Shown one piece after another: positions 28,642 to 37,203 of a stretch of 58,510 bases of DNA. Numbering within the stretch: position 1 is the stretch's first letter; each line of letters starts with the position of its first letter. Position numbers and translations under genes: made by a program. The notes under the pieces are model-generated. The model saw only the letters and a list, made by a program, of their open reading frames with translations, was not told the origin of the DNA and ran no database searches. The stretch comes from Hydrogenophaga intermedia (GTDB lineage Bacteria > Pseudomonadota > Gammaproteobacteria > Burkholderiales > Burkholderiaceae_C), in the NCBI GenBank assembly GCA_945890705.1, contig CAMDCY010000002.1, forward strand, positions 1-58,510, in the 5' to 3' direction.

Positions 28642-28698
28642 CTTTTCGCCATCACGTCTGCGCGATGGACACACACTCAATTCATTAGGAGACACAGC

Positions 28699-29691
28699 AT
28701 GCGTTTTTCACCCGTTCGTCGCACACTCTTGACCACTGCGGTCGCAGCCTCAGTGGCCTCCGTTGGCGGTGGCGCCTTCGCCCAGAACAAAATCAAACTG
28801 CGTTTGTCTTCGCCCGCTTCGGCCACCGACCAGCGCGCGGTGGCCCTGACCTCGATCTTCGGGCCCGCGGTGGCTTCCTTCGCCGATTTGGATCCCCACT
28901 GGAACGCATCCTTGTTCAAACAAGGTACCGAGTTGGAAGCCATCTCCCGCGGTAACTTGGAAATGTCCATTGCTTCGGCCCAAGAATTGGCGGAGTTCTT
29001 CCCCGAGTTCAGCGTGTTCGCGGCCGGCTATGTGCACCGCGACGCGGCCCACCAGGTCAAGGTCTTCAACTCCGACTTCTTCCAGCCCTACAAAAAGAAG
29101 GTGGAAGACAAGCTGGGCGTGAAGTTGTTGAGCGTGATGTACCTGGGTCGTCGCCAACTCAATTTGCGCACCGATAAGCAGATCAACACCCCCGCCGATT
29201 TGGCTGGCTTGAAGTTGCGCATGCCCGGCTCAGAGGCTTGGCTGTTTTTGGGCCGCGCCTTGGGTGCCAACCCTGTGCCCATGGCCTTCACCGAGGTTTA
29301 CACCGGCTTGCAAACGGGCGCCATTGACGCACAGGACAACCCGCTGCCCACCGTTCGCGATGCCAAGTTCTTTGAAGTCACCAAGCAAGTGGTGTTGACC
29401 AGCCATTTGGTCGACTTGAACTACCTGACCCTGAGCAAGCGCGTGTGGGACCGCATGACACCTGCCCAACAGGCCACGTTGCAAAAAGCAGCCAACGACG
29501 CGGCCGAGTCGGGCCGCCAAAAGCAACTCGCTTTGGAAGGTGAGTTGGAAGCGTTCTTCAAAGAAAAAGGCCTGAAGGTCTACACCCCTAACTTGGATGC
29601 GTTCCGCAAGCAGGTTCAGGAGGCTTACCTGAAGTCCGACCTGGCCAAGAACTGGGAAAAGGGTGCCTTGGAAAGAATCAACGCACTGTGA
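28699..29691 (+). CDS. dctP: TRAP transporter substrate-binding protein, DctP family
   Basis: This 330-residue periplasmic protein has a Sec (possibly Tat-like, RRTLL) signal peptide ending at AFA, residue 28. The mature part shows the DctP family signature around residues 155-175 (LRTDKQINTPADLAGLKLRMPGS, with the arginine that salt-bridges the substrate carboxylate). The conserved arginine points to an acidic ligand such as a sugar acid or another carboxylate, not a neutral sugar. An AGGAG precedes the ATG. It is the first gene of the unit dctP-dctQ-dctM-dapA-like-uxaA-like. Confidence 0.92.
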   Translation: MRFSPVRRTLLTTAVAASVASVGGGAFAQNKIKLRLSSPASATDQRAVALTSIFGPAVASFADLDPHWNASLFKQGTELEAISRGNLEMSIASAQELAEFFPEFSVFAAGYVHRDAAHQVKVFNSDFFQPYKKKVEDKLGVKLLSVMYLGRRQLNLRTDKQINTPADLAGLKLRMPGSEAWLFLGRALGANPVPMAFTEVYTGLQTGAIDAQDNPLPTVRDAKFFEVTKQVVLTSHLVDLNYLTLSKRVWDRMTPAQQATLQKAANDAAESGRQKQLALEGELEAFFKEKGLKVYTPNLDAFRKQVQEAYLKSDLAKNWEKGALERINAL

Positions 29692-29714
29692 TGAGTTGAG
29701 TTAAAGCCCGAGCC

Positions 29715-30209
29715 ATGCAAGCCAGAAAAAACTGGTGGCAGGCGAGGGCCGATGACGTGGCGGTTGGTTTACTGACCGCCATGTTTTTGGTCTTCATCCT
29801 GCAAATCACCTCACGCTACGCCTTCAATGCTCCGCTGGAGTGGACCTTGGAGGCCTGTCTGACCTTGTGGTTGTGGACGGTGTTTTGGGGCTCGGCCTTT
29901 TGCTTGCGCAACGAAGACCACATCCGCTTTGACATGCTCTATGTCCTGATGGGCAAGCGCGTGCGACGGGTATTGGCCGGACTCAGCGCCTTGGCCGTGC
30001 TGGCCACCATGGCCGTGGCGCTGCCGGGCACTTGGGATTTTGTGAGCTTCTTGCAGATCAAGAAAAGTCCGTCATTGCGCATTCCGCTGTTTTACGTGTT
30101 CAGCATCTACATTGTTTTTATGTTGGCCACCATCGTCGCTTATGGGTGGCGGCTGTGGTCCATCATTCGATTCGAAGACACGCTTGACGCTGGGGAGTCG
30201 CCAGCATGA
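29715..30209 (+). CDS. dctQ: TRAP transporter small permease, DctQ family
   Basis: This 164-residue inner-membrane protein has four predicted helices. The middle segment with WTLEACLTLWLWTVFWGSAF and the following NEDHIRFD is typical of the DctQ family, which pairs with DctM to form the sodium-driven transporter. It lies 23 bases after dctP and overlaps dctM by an ATGA. Confidence 0.9.
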   Translation: MQARKNWWQARADDVAVGLLTAMFLVFILQITSRYAFNAPLEWTLEACLTLWLWTVFWGSAFCLRNEDHIRFDMLYVLMGKRVRRVLAGLSALAVLATMAVALPGTWDFVSFLQIKKSPSLRIPLFYVFSIYIVFMLATIVAYGWRLWSIIRFEDTLDAGESPA

Positions 30210-31516
30210 GTGAAGCTTTTATTCTGTGCATCGCCACCTTGTTTTTGTTGGCGGCGGTAGGCACACCCATTGCCTTTTCCATCATTTCGGGCGCGGTGGT
30301 TTACCTGTTGATGGCCGGACAAGACGTGGGCATCGCGGGCGAACAAATCATTTACGGTTTGTACGACAGCTTCGTGCTCTTGGCGGTGCCCCTGTTCATT
30401 GTGGCGGCCAACATCATGAACGCCGGCACCATCAGTGAGCGACTGCTGGATTTTTGTGTGGTGGTGGTCGGCCGCTTCAAAGGGGGTCTGGGTCACGTCA
30501 ACGTGGTCTCCAGCCTGATTTTCTCGGGCATGTCGGGTTCGGCCATCGCCGACGCGGCGGGCATCGGCAAAGTAGTCATCAACATGATGGTCAAGAGCGG
30601 TCACTACACCCGTGGCTATGCGGCAGCCCTTACGGCGGCTTCGGCCACCATCGGCCCCATCATTCCCCCGTCCATCCCCATGGTGCTGTATGCCTTGGTG
30701 TCGGATTCCTCGATCGGGTTTTTGTTTTTGGGCGGTGTCGTGCCAGGGCTCTTGATGGCTGCGACCTTGATGGTGATGAATGCCACCATTTGTCACCGCC
30801 GCGGCTTTGCCGCTGACCATGCGCCACCCTTGTCGCAACTGCCCAGGGCCACCCTGCGTGCGTTCCCAGCGTTGTTGTTGCCGGTGATCCTGCTCTACGG
30901 CATTTACGGCGGGGTCACCACCCCGACCGAAGCCGCCGCCGTGGCCGCCGCTTACGCCTTGTTGATCTCGGCCGTGCTCTACCGAGCCATCAAATGGGGC
31001 GACTTGCGCGCCGTCATGTTCGAAAGTGTTCGCTCATCGGCATCGGTCGGTTTGGTGATCGGTGGTGCACTGATCCTGAACTACATCGTGGCTTCTGAAG
31101 GCATTCCTGCTCAGTTGGCGGAATTTCTCAAGAGCATGGACGTCAGCCCACTGGGCTTCATGATCGCTTGCAACTTGCTGTTGTTGGCCTTGGGTTGTGT
31201 GCTGGACGCCAGCACCATTATCTTGGTGATCGTTCCCCTGTTCTTGGCCACGTGCCGGGCGCTGGGCATCGATTTGGTGTACTTCGGCGTGATCGTGGTG
31301 GTCAATTGCATGATCGGACTGATCACGCCGCCCTACGGCGTGCTGCTCTTTGTCATCAACGGCACCACCGGCATCAAGTTGTCCGAAATGATCAAAGAAA
31401 TTTGGCCCTTCTTGTTGGCCCTGCTGGTGGCTTTGACCCTGATGGTGGCGTTTCCGCAAATCATTTTGTGGCTGCCACAGCAGTTTGGCTACGTCCCCGC
31501 TGGATTGATGTGGTGA
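30206..31516 (+). CDS. dctM: TRAP transporter large permease, DctM family
   Basis: This 436-residue membrane protein has about 12 helices and is the transport subunit of the TRAP system. Family motifs include the region FSGMSGSAIADAAGIGKV near residue 110 and SATIGPIIPPSIPMVLYA near residue 148. Together with DctP and DctQ it forms a complete tripartite transporter. The dapA-like gene follows after 30 bases. Confidence 0.94.
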   Translation: MSEAFILCIATLFLLAAVGTPIAFSIISGAVVYLLMAGQDVGIAGEQIIYGLYDSFVLLAVPLFIVAANIMNAGTISERLLDFCVVVVGRFKGGLGHVNVVSSLIFSGMSGSAIADAAGIGKVVINMMVKSGHYTRGYAAALTAASATIGPIIPPSIPMVLYALVSDSSIGFLFLGGVVPGLLMAATLMVMNATICHRRGFAADHAPPLSQLPRATLRAFPALLLPVILLYGIYGGVTTPTEAAAVAAAYALLISAVLYRAIKWGDLRAVMFESVRSSASVGLVIGGALILNYIVASEGIPAQLAEFLKSMDVSPLGFMIACNLLLLALGCVLDASTIILVIVPLFLATCRALGIDLVYFGVIVVVNCMIGLITPPYGVLLFVINGTTGIKLSEMIKEIWPFLLALLVALTLMVAFPQIILWLPQQFGYVPAGLMW

Positions 31517-31546
31517 CTGTGAACCTTTATCAGGAATGAGCCCAAT

Positions 31547-32470
31547 ATGAATGCCCTAGTTTCTTTGACGCACCAAGGTGTCTGGCCTGCCATGCTGACA
31601 CCCCTTCAGGCTGATGGCGCTTTGGATCACGCGCGTTTGGTGTTCCACGCCAAACGCTTGTTGGCCGCGGGTTGTTCGGGCGTGACGCTGTTCGGCACCA
31701 CCGGTGAAGGTCCATCATTCAGCGTGGCCGAACGCATGGCGGCTTTGGAGGCTTTGTTGCAGGGTGGCGTTTTACCCACCCAGCTGTTGGTCCACACCAG
31801 TTGCACGGCCTTGCCCGACACCGTGGCCTTGACCCGTCACGCAGCCCAACACGCTGTGCACGGTTGCTTGGTGTTGCCGCCCTTCTTTTTTAAAGGGGTC
31901 AGCGACGACGGCATCTTGGATTGCTACCACGCGGTGATAGGCGCTTGCGCGGGTTTGCCCTTGCGGGTGGTGCTCTACCACATACCGCAAGTCACCGGTG
32001 TGGGCCTGAGCCACCGGGTGATCGCCGAGCTCTTGCAGCGCTACCCAGACGTGATCGTGGGTCTGAAGGACAGCGGTTGCCAACGCATCGAATCGGTGGC
32101 GTATGCAACCGCCTTCATGCCGCCCATGCAGGTGTGGGTGGGCAACGAGGCCGATGTGCCTGAGATGGCCACCTTGGGTACTCGTGGCGCGGTCAGTGGT
32201 GTGGCCAATATCTTGCCTGGATTGGTGGGGCGTTTGGTCACGGGGCGCGACCCGGTGAGCGTTCAAGCGGATTTGGATCGCGTGAAGGCCTTTTTGACCT
32301 TGATCGGTGGCTACACCATGGTCCCGGCCTTCAAGGGCTTGATGGCGATCATCGACAAGGACCCCGCGTGGTTGAACGTCCGTGTGCCGCTGCGCGCTTT
32401 GAGCCCTGCCGAGTTTGAACGCTTGCGTCAGCAGTGGTCGAGCTTTCAGCCGGGTGGCGGTTTGGGCTGA
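31547..32470 (+). CDS. Dihydrodipicolinate synthase (DapA/NAL) family lyase, probably 2-keto-3-deoxy-sugar-acid aldolase or dehydratase
   Basis: This 307-residue TIM-barrel protein belongs to the class I aldolase superfamily. The pyruvate-binding GTTGEG is at 50-55, the tyrosine Y144 lies in LYHIP, and the Schiff-base lysine K174 lies in VGLKDSG. The non-DapA context (TRAP transporter and UxaA-type dehydratase) argues against lysine synthesis. By analogy with C. jejuni Cj0481 it could cleave 2-keto-3-deoxy-L-fuconate to pyruvate and lactaldehyde. Relatives in L-arabinose pathways instead dehydrate the 2-keto-3-deoxypentonate. Substrate not proven. Confidence 0.85.
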   Translation: MNALVSLTHQGVWPAMLTPLQADGALDHARLVFHAKRLLAAGCSGVTLFGTTGEGPSFSVAERMAALEALLQGGVLPTQLLVHTSCTALPDTVALTRHAAQHAVHGCLVLPPFFFKGVSDDGILDCYHAVIGACAGLPLRVVLYHIPQVTGVGLSHRVIAELLQRYPDVIVGLKDSGCQRIESVAYATAFMPPMQVWVGNEADVPEMATLGTRGAVSGVANILPGLVGRLVTGRDPVSVQADLDRVKAFLTLIGGYTMVPAFKGLMAIIDKDPAWLNVRVPLRALSPAEFERLRQQWSSFQPGGGLG

Positions 32471-32513
32471 TTCGAGGCGTTGCTGGCTTGGTTCTTTCAA
32501 GAAAGTGGACCCC

Positions 32514-34037
32514 ATGAACTTCATCCGATTGCACCCCGCCGACGACATCGTGATTGCGCGAGGTCAGCTCATGAGCGGCGGTTCGGTGGAGGGCGTGGCC
32601 ATCAAAGGCCTCATCCCCCCGGGCCACAAAATCGCCACCCGCGCCATCGCCGTGGGCGAGCCGGTGCGGCGTTACAACCAAGTCATTGGCTTTGCATCGC
32701 AAGCCATCGCGCCGGGTGAGCATGTGCACACGCACAACCTGAGCATGGGTGCTGAGAAAGGCAACTTCGAGCGCGACTATGCCATCGGCCAAGACGTGAA
32801 ACCCGAGCCGGTGCGCCAGCACGCCACCTTCATGGGCTACCAACGATCGGATGGCCGTGTGGCCACGCGCAATTACATCGGTGTGTTGTCGAGTGTGAAC
32901 TGCTCGGCCACCGCCGCGCGCGCCATTGCCGACCATTTCTCCAAACGCAGCAACCCCGGTGCGCTGGCCAACTTCCCGAACGTGGACGGTGTCGTCGCAC
33001 TGACCCACGGCACCGGCTGTGGCATGGACTCGGAGGGCTTGGGCATGCAGCTGCTTGAGCGCACGCTGGCCGGTTACGCCACACACGCCAACTTTTGGGG
33101 CGTGGTGGTGGTGGGCTTGGGCTGCGAGTCGAACCAAATCAACACCTGGTTGGCCCACAGCAGCCTGCGCGAGGGCGACACGCTCAAGGTCTTCAACATC
33201 CAAGACACGGGCGGCACGCGACTCACGGTCGAAAAAGGCATTGCCTTGATCCAAGAGATGCTGCCCCGCGCCAACGCCGTGCAGCGTTCTGCGTGTGGCG
33301 TCGAGCACATCACCGTGGGCCTGCAGTGCGGCGGCTCAGATGGTTATTCGGGCATCAGCGCCAACCCCGCTTTGGGCGCCGCGGTGGACTTGCTGGTTCA
33401 GCACGGCGGCACCGCCATCCTGAGCGAAACACCGGAGATTTATGGCGCGGAGCATTTGCTCACGCGTCGCGCTGTGCGGCCCGAGGTGGCGCACAAGCTG
33501 ATCGAGCGCATCCGCTGGTGGGAAAACTACACCGCCATCAACGGCGGTGAGATGAACAACAACCCATCGCCTGGCAACAAGGCGGGCGGCCTCACCACCA
33601 TCTTGGAGAAATCATTGGGTGCCGTGGCCAAGGGCGGCACCAGCAACCTGCAGGCGGTGTACGAATACGCCGAGCCCGTTACCACCCAAGGTTTTGTCTA
33701 CATGGACACGCCCGGCTACGACCCCGTGAGCGCCACGGGTCAGGTGGCGGGTGGGGCCAACCTGATTTGCTTCACCACCGGGCGTGGCAGCGCCTACGGT
33801 TGCGCCCCCTCACCCAGCTTGAAGTTCTCGACCAACACAGCTTTATGGAAAAAACAAACCGAGGACATGGACCTGAACTGCGGCGAGATCGTGGACGACG
33901 GCGTGAGCATCGCCGAGATGGGCCAACGCATCTTCGAAATGATCTTGGCCACCGCCTCAGGCGAGCCGACCAAGAGCGAGCGCCACGGCTACGGCCAAAA
34001 CGAATTTGTGCCGTGGCAAGTGGGCGCGGTGATGTGA
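32514..34037 (+). CDS. UxaA family sugar-acid dehydratase (altronate/galactarate dehydratase type)
   Basis: This 507-residue protein has the full UxaA architecture: an N-terminal SAF domain (about residues 1-95, ending with PGEHVHTHN) and the long dehydratase domain that begins FMGYQRSDGRVATRNYIG. Iron-dependent members dehydrate aldonates or aldarates to 2-keto-3-deoxy acids. The same family supplies the dehydratase of the C. jejuni L-fucose locus (Cj0482/Cj0483, split there but intact here), so L-fuconate or D-arabinonate is a likely substrate. The ATG at 32514 matches the UxaA N-terminus. It closes the TRAP operon and converges on the FAH gene with 13 bases between. Confidence 0.87.
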   Translation: MNFIRLHPADDIVIARGQLMSGGSVEGVAIKGLIPPGHKIATRAIAVGEPVRRYNQVIGFASQAIAPGEHVHTHNLSMGAEKGNFERDYAIGQDVKPEPVRQHATFMGYQRSDGRVATRNYIGVLSSVNCSATAARAIADHFSKRSNPGALANFPNVDGVVALTHGTGCGMDSEGLGMQLLERTLAGYATHANFWGVVVVGLGCESNQINTWLAHSSLREGDTLKVFNIQDTGGTRLTVEKGIALIQEMLPRANAVQRSACGVEHITVGLQCGGSDGYSGISANPALGAAVDLLVQHGGTAILSETPEIYGAEHLLTRRAVRPEVAHKLIERIRWWENYTAINGGEMNNNPSPGNKAGGLTTILEKSLGAVAKGGTSNLQAVYEYAEPVTTQGFVYMDTPGYDPVSATGQVAGGANLICFTTGRGSAYGCAPSPSLKFSTNTALWKKQTEDMDLNCGEIVDDGVSIAEMGQRIFEMILATASGEPTKSERHGYGQNEFVPWQVGAVM

Positions 34038-34050
34038 TGGTTGCTCTGCT

Positions 34051-35268
34051 TCAGGTTGGCGTGCCCGGGACTTTCAACAAACCCCGACTCGCCAAGTTGT
34101 GCATGAGTGCGCCGATGCCGAAGGTCCAAGGCGCGGCCTGATCGCTCAAGCGAACCCGGTTGACCAAGCAACCCAGCGTAGGGCTGGAGACCGTTACCAC
34201 ATCGCCCACCACATGGGTGAACCCTTGCCCCGCGCCGTGCCGGTCTTTGGACGGTGAAAACATGGTGCCCATGAACAGCATGGCGCCATCGGGGTATTGG
34301 TGGCAGCGGTTGATCAGCTGTTGGGCAATGTCGAGGGGGTCGCGGCTGATGAGCGACATGGAGCTGCTGCCCTCCAAATCAAACCCGTCCTCGCCCGTCA
34401 CCGTCAAGGTCAATTCGCAGCGGCGCACATCGTCGATGCCGAAGTGTTCATCAAACAAACGGATGAAAGGGCCGATGGCGCACGAAGCGTTGTTGTCCTT
34501 GGCTTTGCCCAGCAACAAGGCACTGCGGCCTTCGATGTCCCGCAGGTTGACGTCGTTGCCCAAGGCCGCACCGCACACCTCACCGTGGGCATTGATGGCC
34601 AAGACCACCTCGGGCTCTGGGTTGTTCCAAACCGAGCTGGGGTGGATGCCGACGTCGGCACCGCTGCCCACCGCGGCGAGCACCGGTGCTTTGGTGAAAA
34701 TTTCAGCGTCGGGCCCAATGCCCACTTCCAAGTATTGCGACCAAGCGCCACGGGCGATCAAGGTCTCCTTGACGCGGCGCGCCTGGTCCGAGCCCGGCAC
34801 GATGCCACGCAGGTTGTCGCCCAAGATGGCACTGAGTTCTTGCCGGATGGTGTCGGCGCGTCCCGCATCGCCTCGGGCCTGTTCTTCAATGACGCGTTCG
34901 AGCAAGCTGGCCACGAAGGTCACGCCGCTGGCTTTGACGGCTTGCAAATCGCAAGGGGCCAGCAGCCATGGTTGGCGCTCGTCGCGGGCGTTTTCATCGC
35001 TGTTGGCCATTGCGTCGCTCAGCGGGCACAGCACCGGCAATGAACCGGATCGGCAAGCCGATTTCAAGGCTTGAGCGGGGTTGGGAAGGTTGATGAGTTC
35101 GCTGCTCGTGGCGGCCACACGGGAGGCGTCCAAGAGATGCCCCTCGCTGATCAAGACCAGTGTGGGCCCCACGCCGGGCTGCCAGAGGCGGCCGATCAGG
35201 GTAGCGCGAGCCGCGTCCAAGGGCAGGCTGTTGTTCAGGTGCGGCTGCAAAGGGATGTGGCTGGGCAT
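34051..35268 (-). CDS. FAH family protein, long type resembling 2-keto-3-deoxy-pentonate dehydratase (XylX/KdaD-like)
   Basis: This 405-residue protein has a C-terminal FAH catalytic domain with WNNPEPEVVL (metal ligand Glu) near residue 215, LGNDVNLRDIEGRSALLLGK near residue 235 and KAKDNNASCAIGPF. The length and these segments resemble, from memory, the FAH proteins that act as 2-keto-3-deoxy-D-xylonate or D-arabinonate dehydratases (Caulobacter XylX, Sulfolobus KdaD), giving 2-oxoglutarate semialdehyde. It is the last gene of the minus-strand unit with the aldo/keto reductase and the lactonase. A diketo-acid hydrolase is the alternative. Confidence 0.82.
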   Translation of the reverse strand: MPSHIPLQPHLNNSLPLDAARATLIGRLWQPGVGPTLVLISEGHLLDASRVAATSSELINLPNPAQALKSACRSGSLPVLCPLSDAMANSDENARDERQPWLLAPCDLQAVKASGVTFVASLLERVIEEQARGDAGRADTIRQELSAILGDNLRGIVPGSDQARRVKETLIARGAWSQYLEVGIGPDAEIFTKAPVLAAVGSGADVGIHPSSVWNNPEPEVVLAINAHGEVCGAALGNDVNLRDIEGRSALLLGKAKDNNASCAIGPFIRLFDEHFGIDDVRRCELTLTVTGEDGFDLEGSSSMSLISRDPLDIAQQLINRCHQYPDGAMLFMGTMFSPSKDRHGAGQGFTHVVGDVVTVSSPTLGCLVNRVRLSDQAAPWTFGIGALMHNLASRGLLKVPGTPT

Positions 35269-35281
35269 GGGCGGGTCCTAT

Positions 35282-36103
35282 TTAAAGTTGGTAAGTTCGG
35301 CGGGCGGTGCCCCCAAAGAGATCGTCTCGCTCACTGGGGCTGAGTTTGGAGGCCATGTGTTGTGAGGACTCAAACCAGTCAGCATAACGACCGGCGAGCT
35401 CCAAGACCGGCCAATCGCTGCCCCACATCACGCGCTGGGCTCCAAAGGTGTTGAGCACGTGCGCGCCCCAAGGGTGCACGGCGTCGCCCGTGGGGCTGGG
35501 CCCCGCCTCGGTCAGCAGACCGGAGAGCTTGCACACGGCGTGGGTCTCTAGGGCGATGCGCGTCATCAGGTTGGCCCAGGGTTCCCATTGTTGGTCGGCG
35601 ATGTGGGGTTTGGCTGCGTGGTCGATGACCATGGGCAGGCGAGGGTGGCGAGCGGCCAAGGTCAACACGTGGGGCAGGTGCTGCGGTTTGACCAGCCAGT
35701 CCAACACCAAGCCGTGTTCGGTCATGGCCTCCCAACTCGGGTTCAGCGCGTCTTGCAGCACCCAGCGCGGGTCGGCGATGTCTTGCAACATGGGGCGCAA
35801 GCCCTTGAGTTTGGGGTGGCGAGCCAACTCGGCGATCCGCTGTGGGGCGTCTATCGCCAAGAGGTCGACCCAACCCACAACGCCCAGCACCTCGGGGTGG
35901 GCGTTGGCTTGCGCCAACAAAAAGTGCGTCTCTGCGGTCGTGGGCGCGGCTTGTACCAGCACGCCGCCCGTGATGCCGTGTGGCGCTGCGACAGCGCGCC
36001 AATCCGCCGGCGTGACATCGCGGTAGATCGGGGTCAGGTCGGCGGTCAGCCAGCCATAGTCGCCTCGGGAGAGTTGCCAAATGTGAAAGTGCGAGTCGAT
36101 CAT
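35282..36103 (-). CDS. Amidohydrolase family protein, probably sugar lactonase (L-fuconolactonase type)
   Basis: This 273-residue TIM-barrel hydrolase opens with MIDSHFHIW, the metal-binding HxH motif (H5, H7) of the amidohydrolase-2 group (COG3618). That group includes L-fucono-1,5-lactonase and L-rhamnono-lactonase. Later metal and active-site segments are MVIDHAAKPHI near residue 183 and MWGSDWPVLEL near residue 240. It lies between the aldose dehydrogenase-like reductase and the FAH gene, which suits hydrolysis of the lactone formed by the former. The start at 36103 has no Shine-Dalgarno sequence: a hexamer repeat stands there instead. Confidence 0.87.
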   Translation of the reverse strand: MIDSHFHIWQLSRGDYGWLTADLTPIYRDVTPADWRAVAAPHGITGGVLVQAAPTTAETHFLLAQANAHPEVLGVVGWVDLLAIDAPQRIAELARHPKLKGLRPMLQDIADPRWVLQDALNPSWEAMTEHGLVLDWLVKPQHLPHVLTLAARHPRLPMVIDHAAKPHIADQQWEPWANLMTRIALETHAVCKLSGLLTEAGPSPTGDAVHPWGAHVLNTFGAQRVMWGSDWPVLELAGRYADWFESSQHMASKLSPSERDDLFGGTARRTYQL

Positions 36104-36108
36104 GGTCA

Positions 36109-36135
36109 AGGGCGAGGGCGAGGGCGAGGGCGAGG
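36109..36135. repeat. Hexanucleotide tandem repeat (AGGGCG)4
   Basis: Four perfect copies of AGGGCG occupy 36109-36132, followed by a partial AGG. The repeat fills the 32-base gap between the reductase stop (36136) and the lactonase start (36103). On the coding strand it reads CGCCCT, so it offers no purine-rich ribosome binding site. If read through in the lactonase frame it encodes Ser-Pro repeats. Confidence 0.9.
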
Positions 36136-37170
36136 TCAGGCGGACCTTGGCGTGGGGGCCGCATCGGGGATGAGCCCTTGGGCGCGCAAAGCACGCCAGA
36201 ACGCTGCGGGGATGGGGGCTTGTAGGTTGTGGATGGCGTCGGACCAATGGGCGGTGTCGCTGGCACCCAGCATCACGATCTCGACCGCTGGGTGGGCCAA
36301 TGGAAACTGCAGCGCGGCCGCGCGCAAGGCCACACCGTGGGCCTCACACACCGCCTCGATGAGCTGGGTGCGCTCGATCCAGTGTGCAGACGCTGGCGCG
36401 TAGTTGAACAGGGGCGTGGCCGTGCCGGCGCCCGTGGCCAACAGACCGGAATTGAACACGCCGCCCAGTGCCACCCGCACGCCGCGCTGGGTGCACAAAG
36501 GCAACAGGGCATCCAGAGCGCTGTGGTCGAGCAGGCTGTAGCGGCCAGCGAGCATCAACACGTCCAGATCGGTCCGGGCCAGAACGTCCAAACAGACTTG
36601 CACGTCGTTCACACCCAGCCCGATGTGGTCGATCAGGCCTTCGGCCTGCAGGCGGCGTAGCTCGGGCAGGGCTTGCGAGACGACCTGTTCCAGCACTTGC
36701 GGGTAACGCTGGCCGTGGCAGTCGGCAGCGCAATCGTGAACGTAAACCACATTCAAGCGGGCCAGTCCCATGCGCTGCAAGCTGTCCTCCACACTGCGCC
36801 GAACGCCCGCGGCGGAGTAGTCCCAACGTTGTCGAAACGGCAGCACGTTGACGTAGGCGTTCTGGTCTTTGAGTGCACGGCTGTCGGGCTCCAGCAAGCG
36901 CCCGACCTTGCTGGACACCACCCGGTGATCGGGATTCAACGGTTCGAGGCCACGGCCCAGTCGGTGTTCGCTGCGGCCGTTGCCGTAGTGGGGCGCGGTA
37001 TCAAAGGTGCGGCAGCCGTCGGCCAGAGCGAGTTCGATGAGCGCATGTGCTTGAGCGTCGCTGACGGCGTGGAATAAGTTGCCCAAGGGCGCACAACCCA
37101 ATCCGATGGGCAGCCCCTTTGAAGTTGGCAAAAAGCGGGGTTCGGCGCTGGCGTTCACGGGCGATGGCAT
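36136..37170 (-). CDS. Aldo/keto reductase, D-threo-aldose 1-dehydrogenase (L-fucose dehydrogenase) type
   Basis: This 344-residue TIM-barrel enzyme has the full aldo/keto reductase tetrad: D57, Y62 (APHYGNGRSE), K88 (SSKVG) and H145 (VYVHD). The C-terminal half has GGVFNSGLLA as in the D-threo-aldose 1-dehydrogenase group, which oxidises L-fucose, D-arabinose and L-xylose to the aldonolactones. It is the first gene of the minus-strand unit and divergent from fucU. NAD or NADP preference is not decided. Pyridoxal 4-dehydrogenase is a close relative and a weaker alternative. Confidence 0.84.
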   Translation of the reverse strand: MPSPVNASAEPRFLPTSKGLPIGLGCAPLGNLFHAVSDAQAHALIELALADGCRTFDTAPHYGNGRSEHRLGRGLEPLNPDHRVVSSKVGRLLEPDSRALKDQNAYVNVLPFRQRWDYSAAGVRRSVEDSLQRMGLARLNVVYVHDCAADCHGQRYPQVLEQVVSQALPELRRLQAEGLIDHIGLGVNDVQVCLDVLARTDLDVLMLAGRYSLLDHSALDALLPLCTQRGVRVALGGVFNSGLLATGAGTATPLFNYAPASAHWIERTQLIEAVCEAHGVALRAAALQFPLAHPAVEIVMLGASDTAHWSDAIHNLQAPIPAAFWRALRAQGLIPDAAPTPRSA

Positions 37171-37203
37171 GGAGGGGCGGCAAAGTGCTTATTTTTTGGT
37201 TCT

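Noticed and set aside
31547-32470. Lysine-biosynthetic dapA
   Set aside because: The context is a TRAP transporter and a sugar-acid dehydratase, and the active-site loop is LYHIP, not the usual YNVP form.
36109-36132. AGGGCG repeat as the start of a CRISPR or other array
   Set aside because: The units are six bases with no spacers and only four copies.
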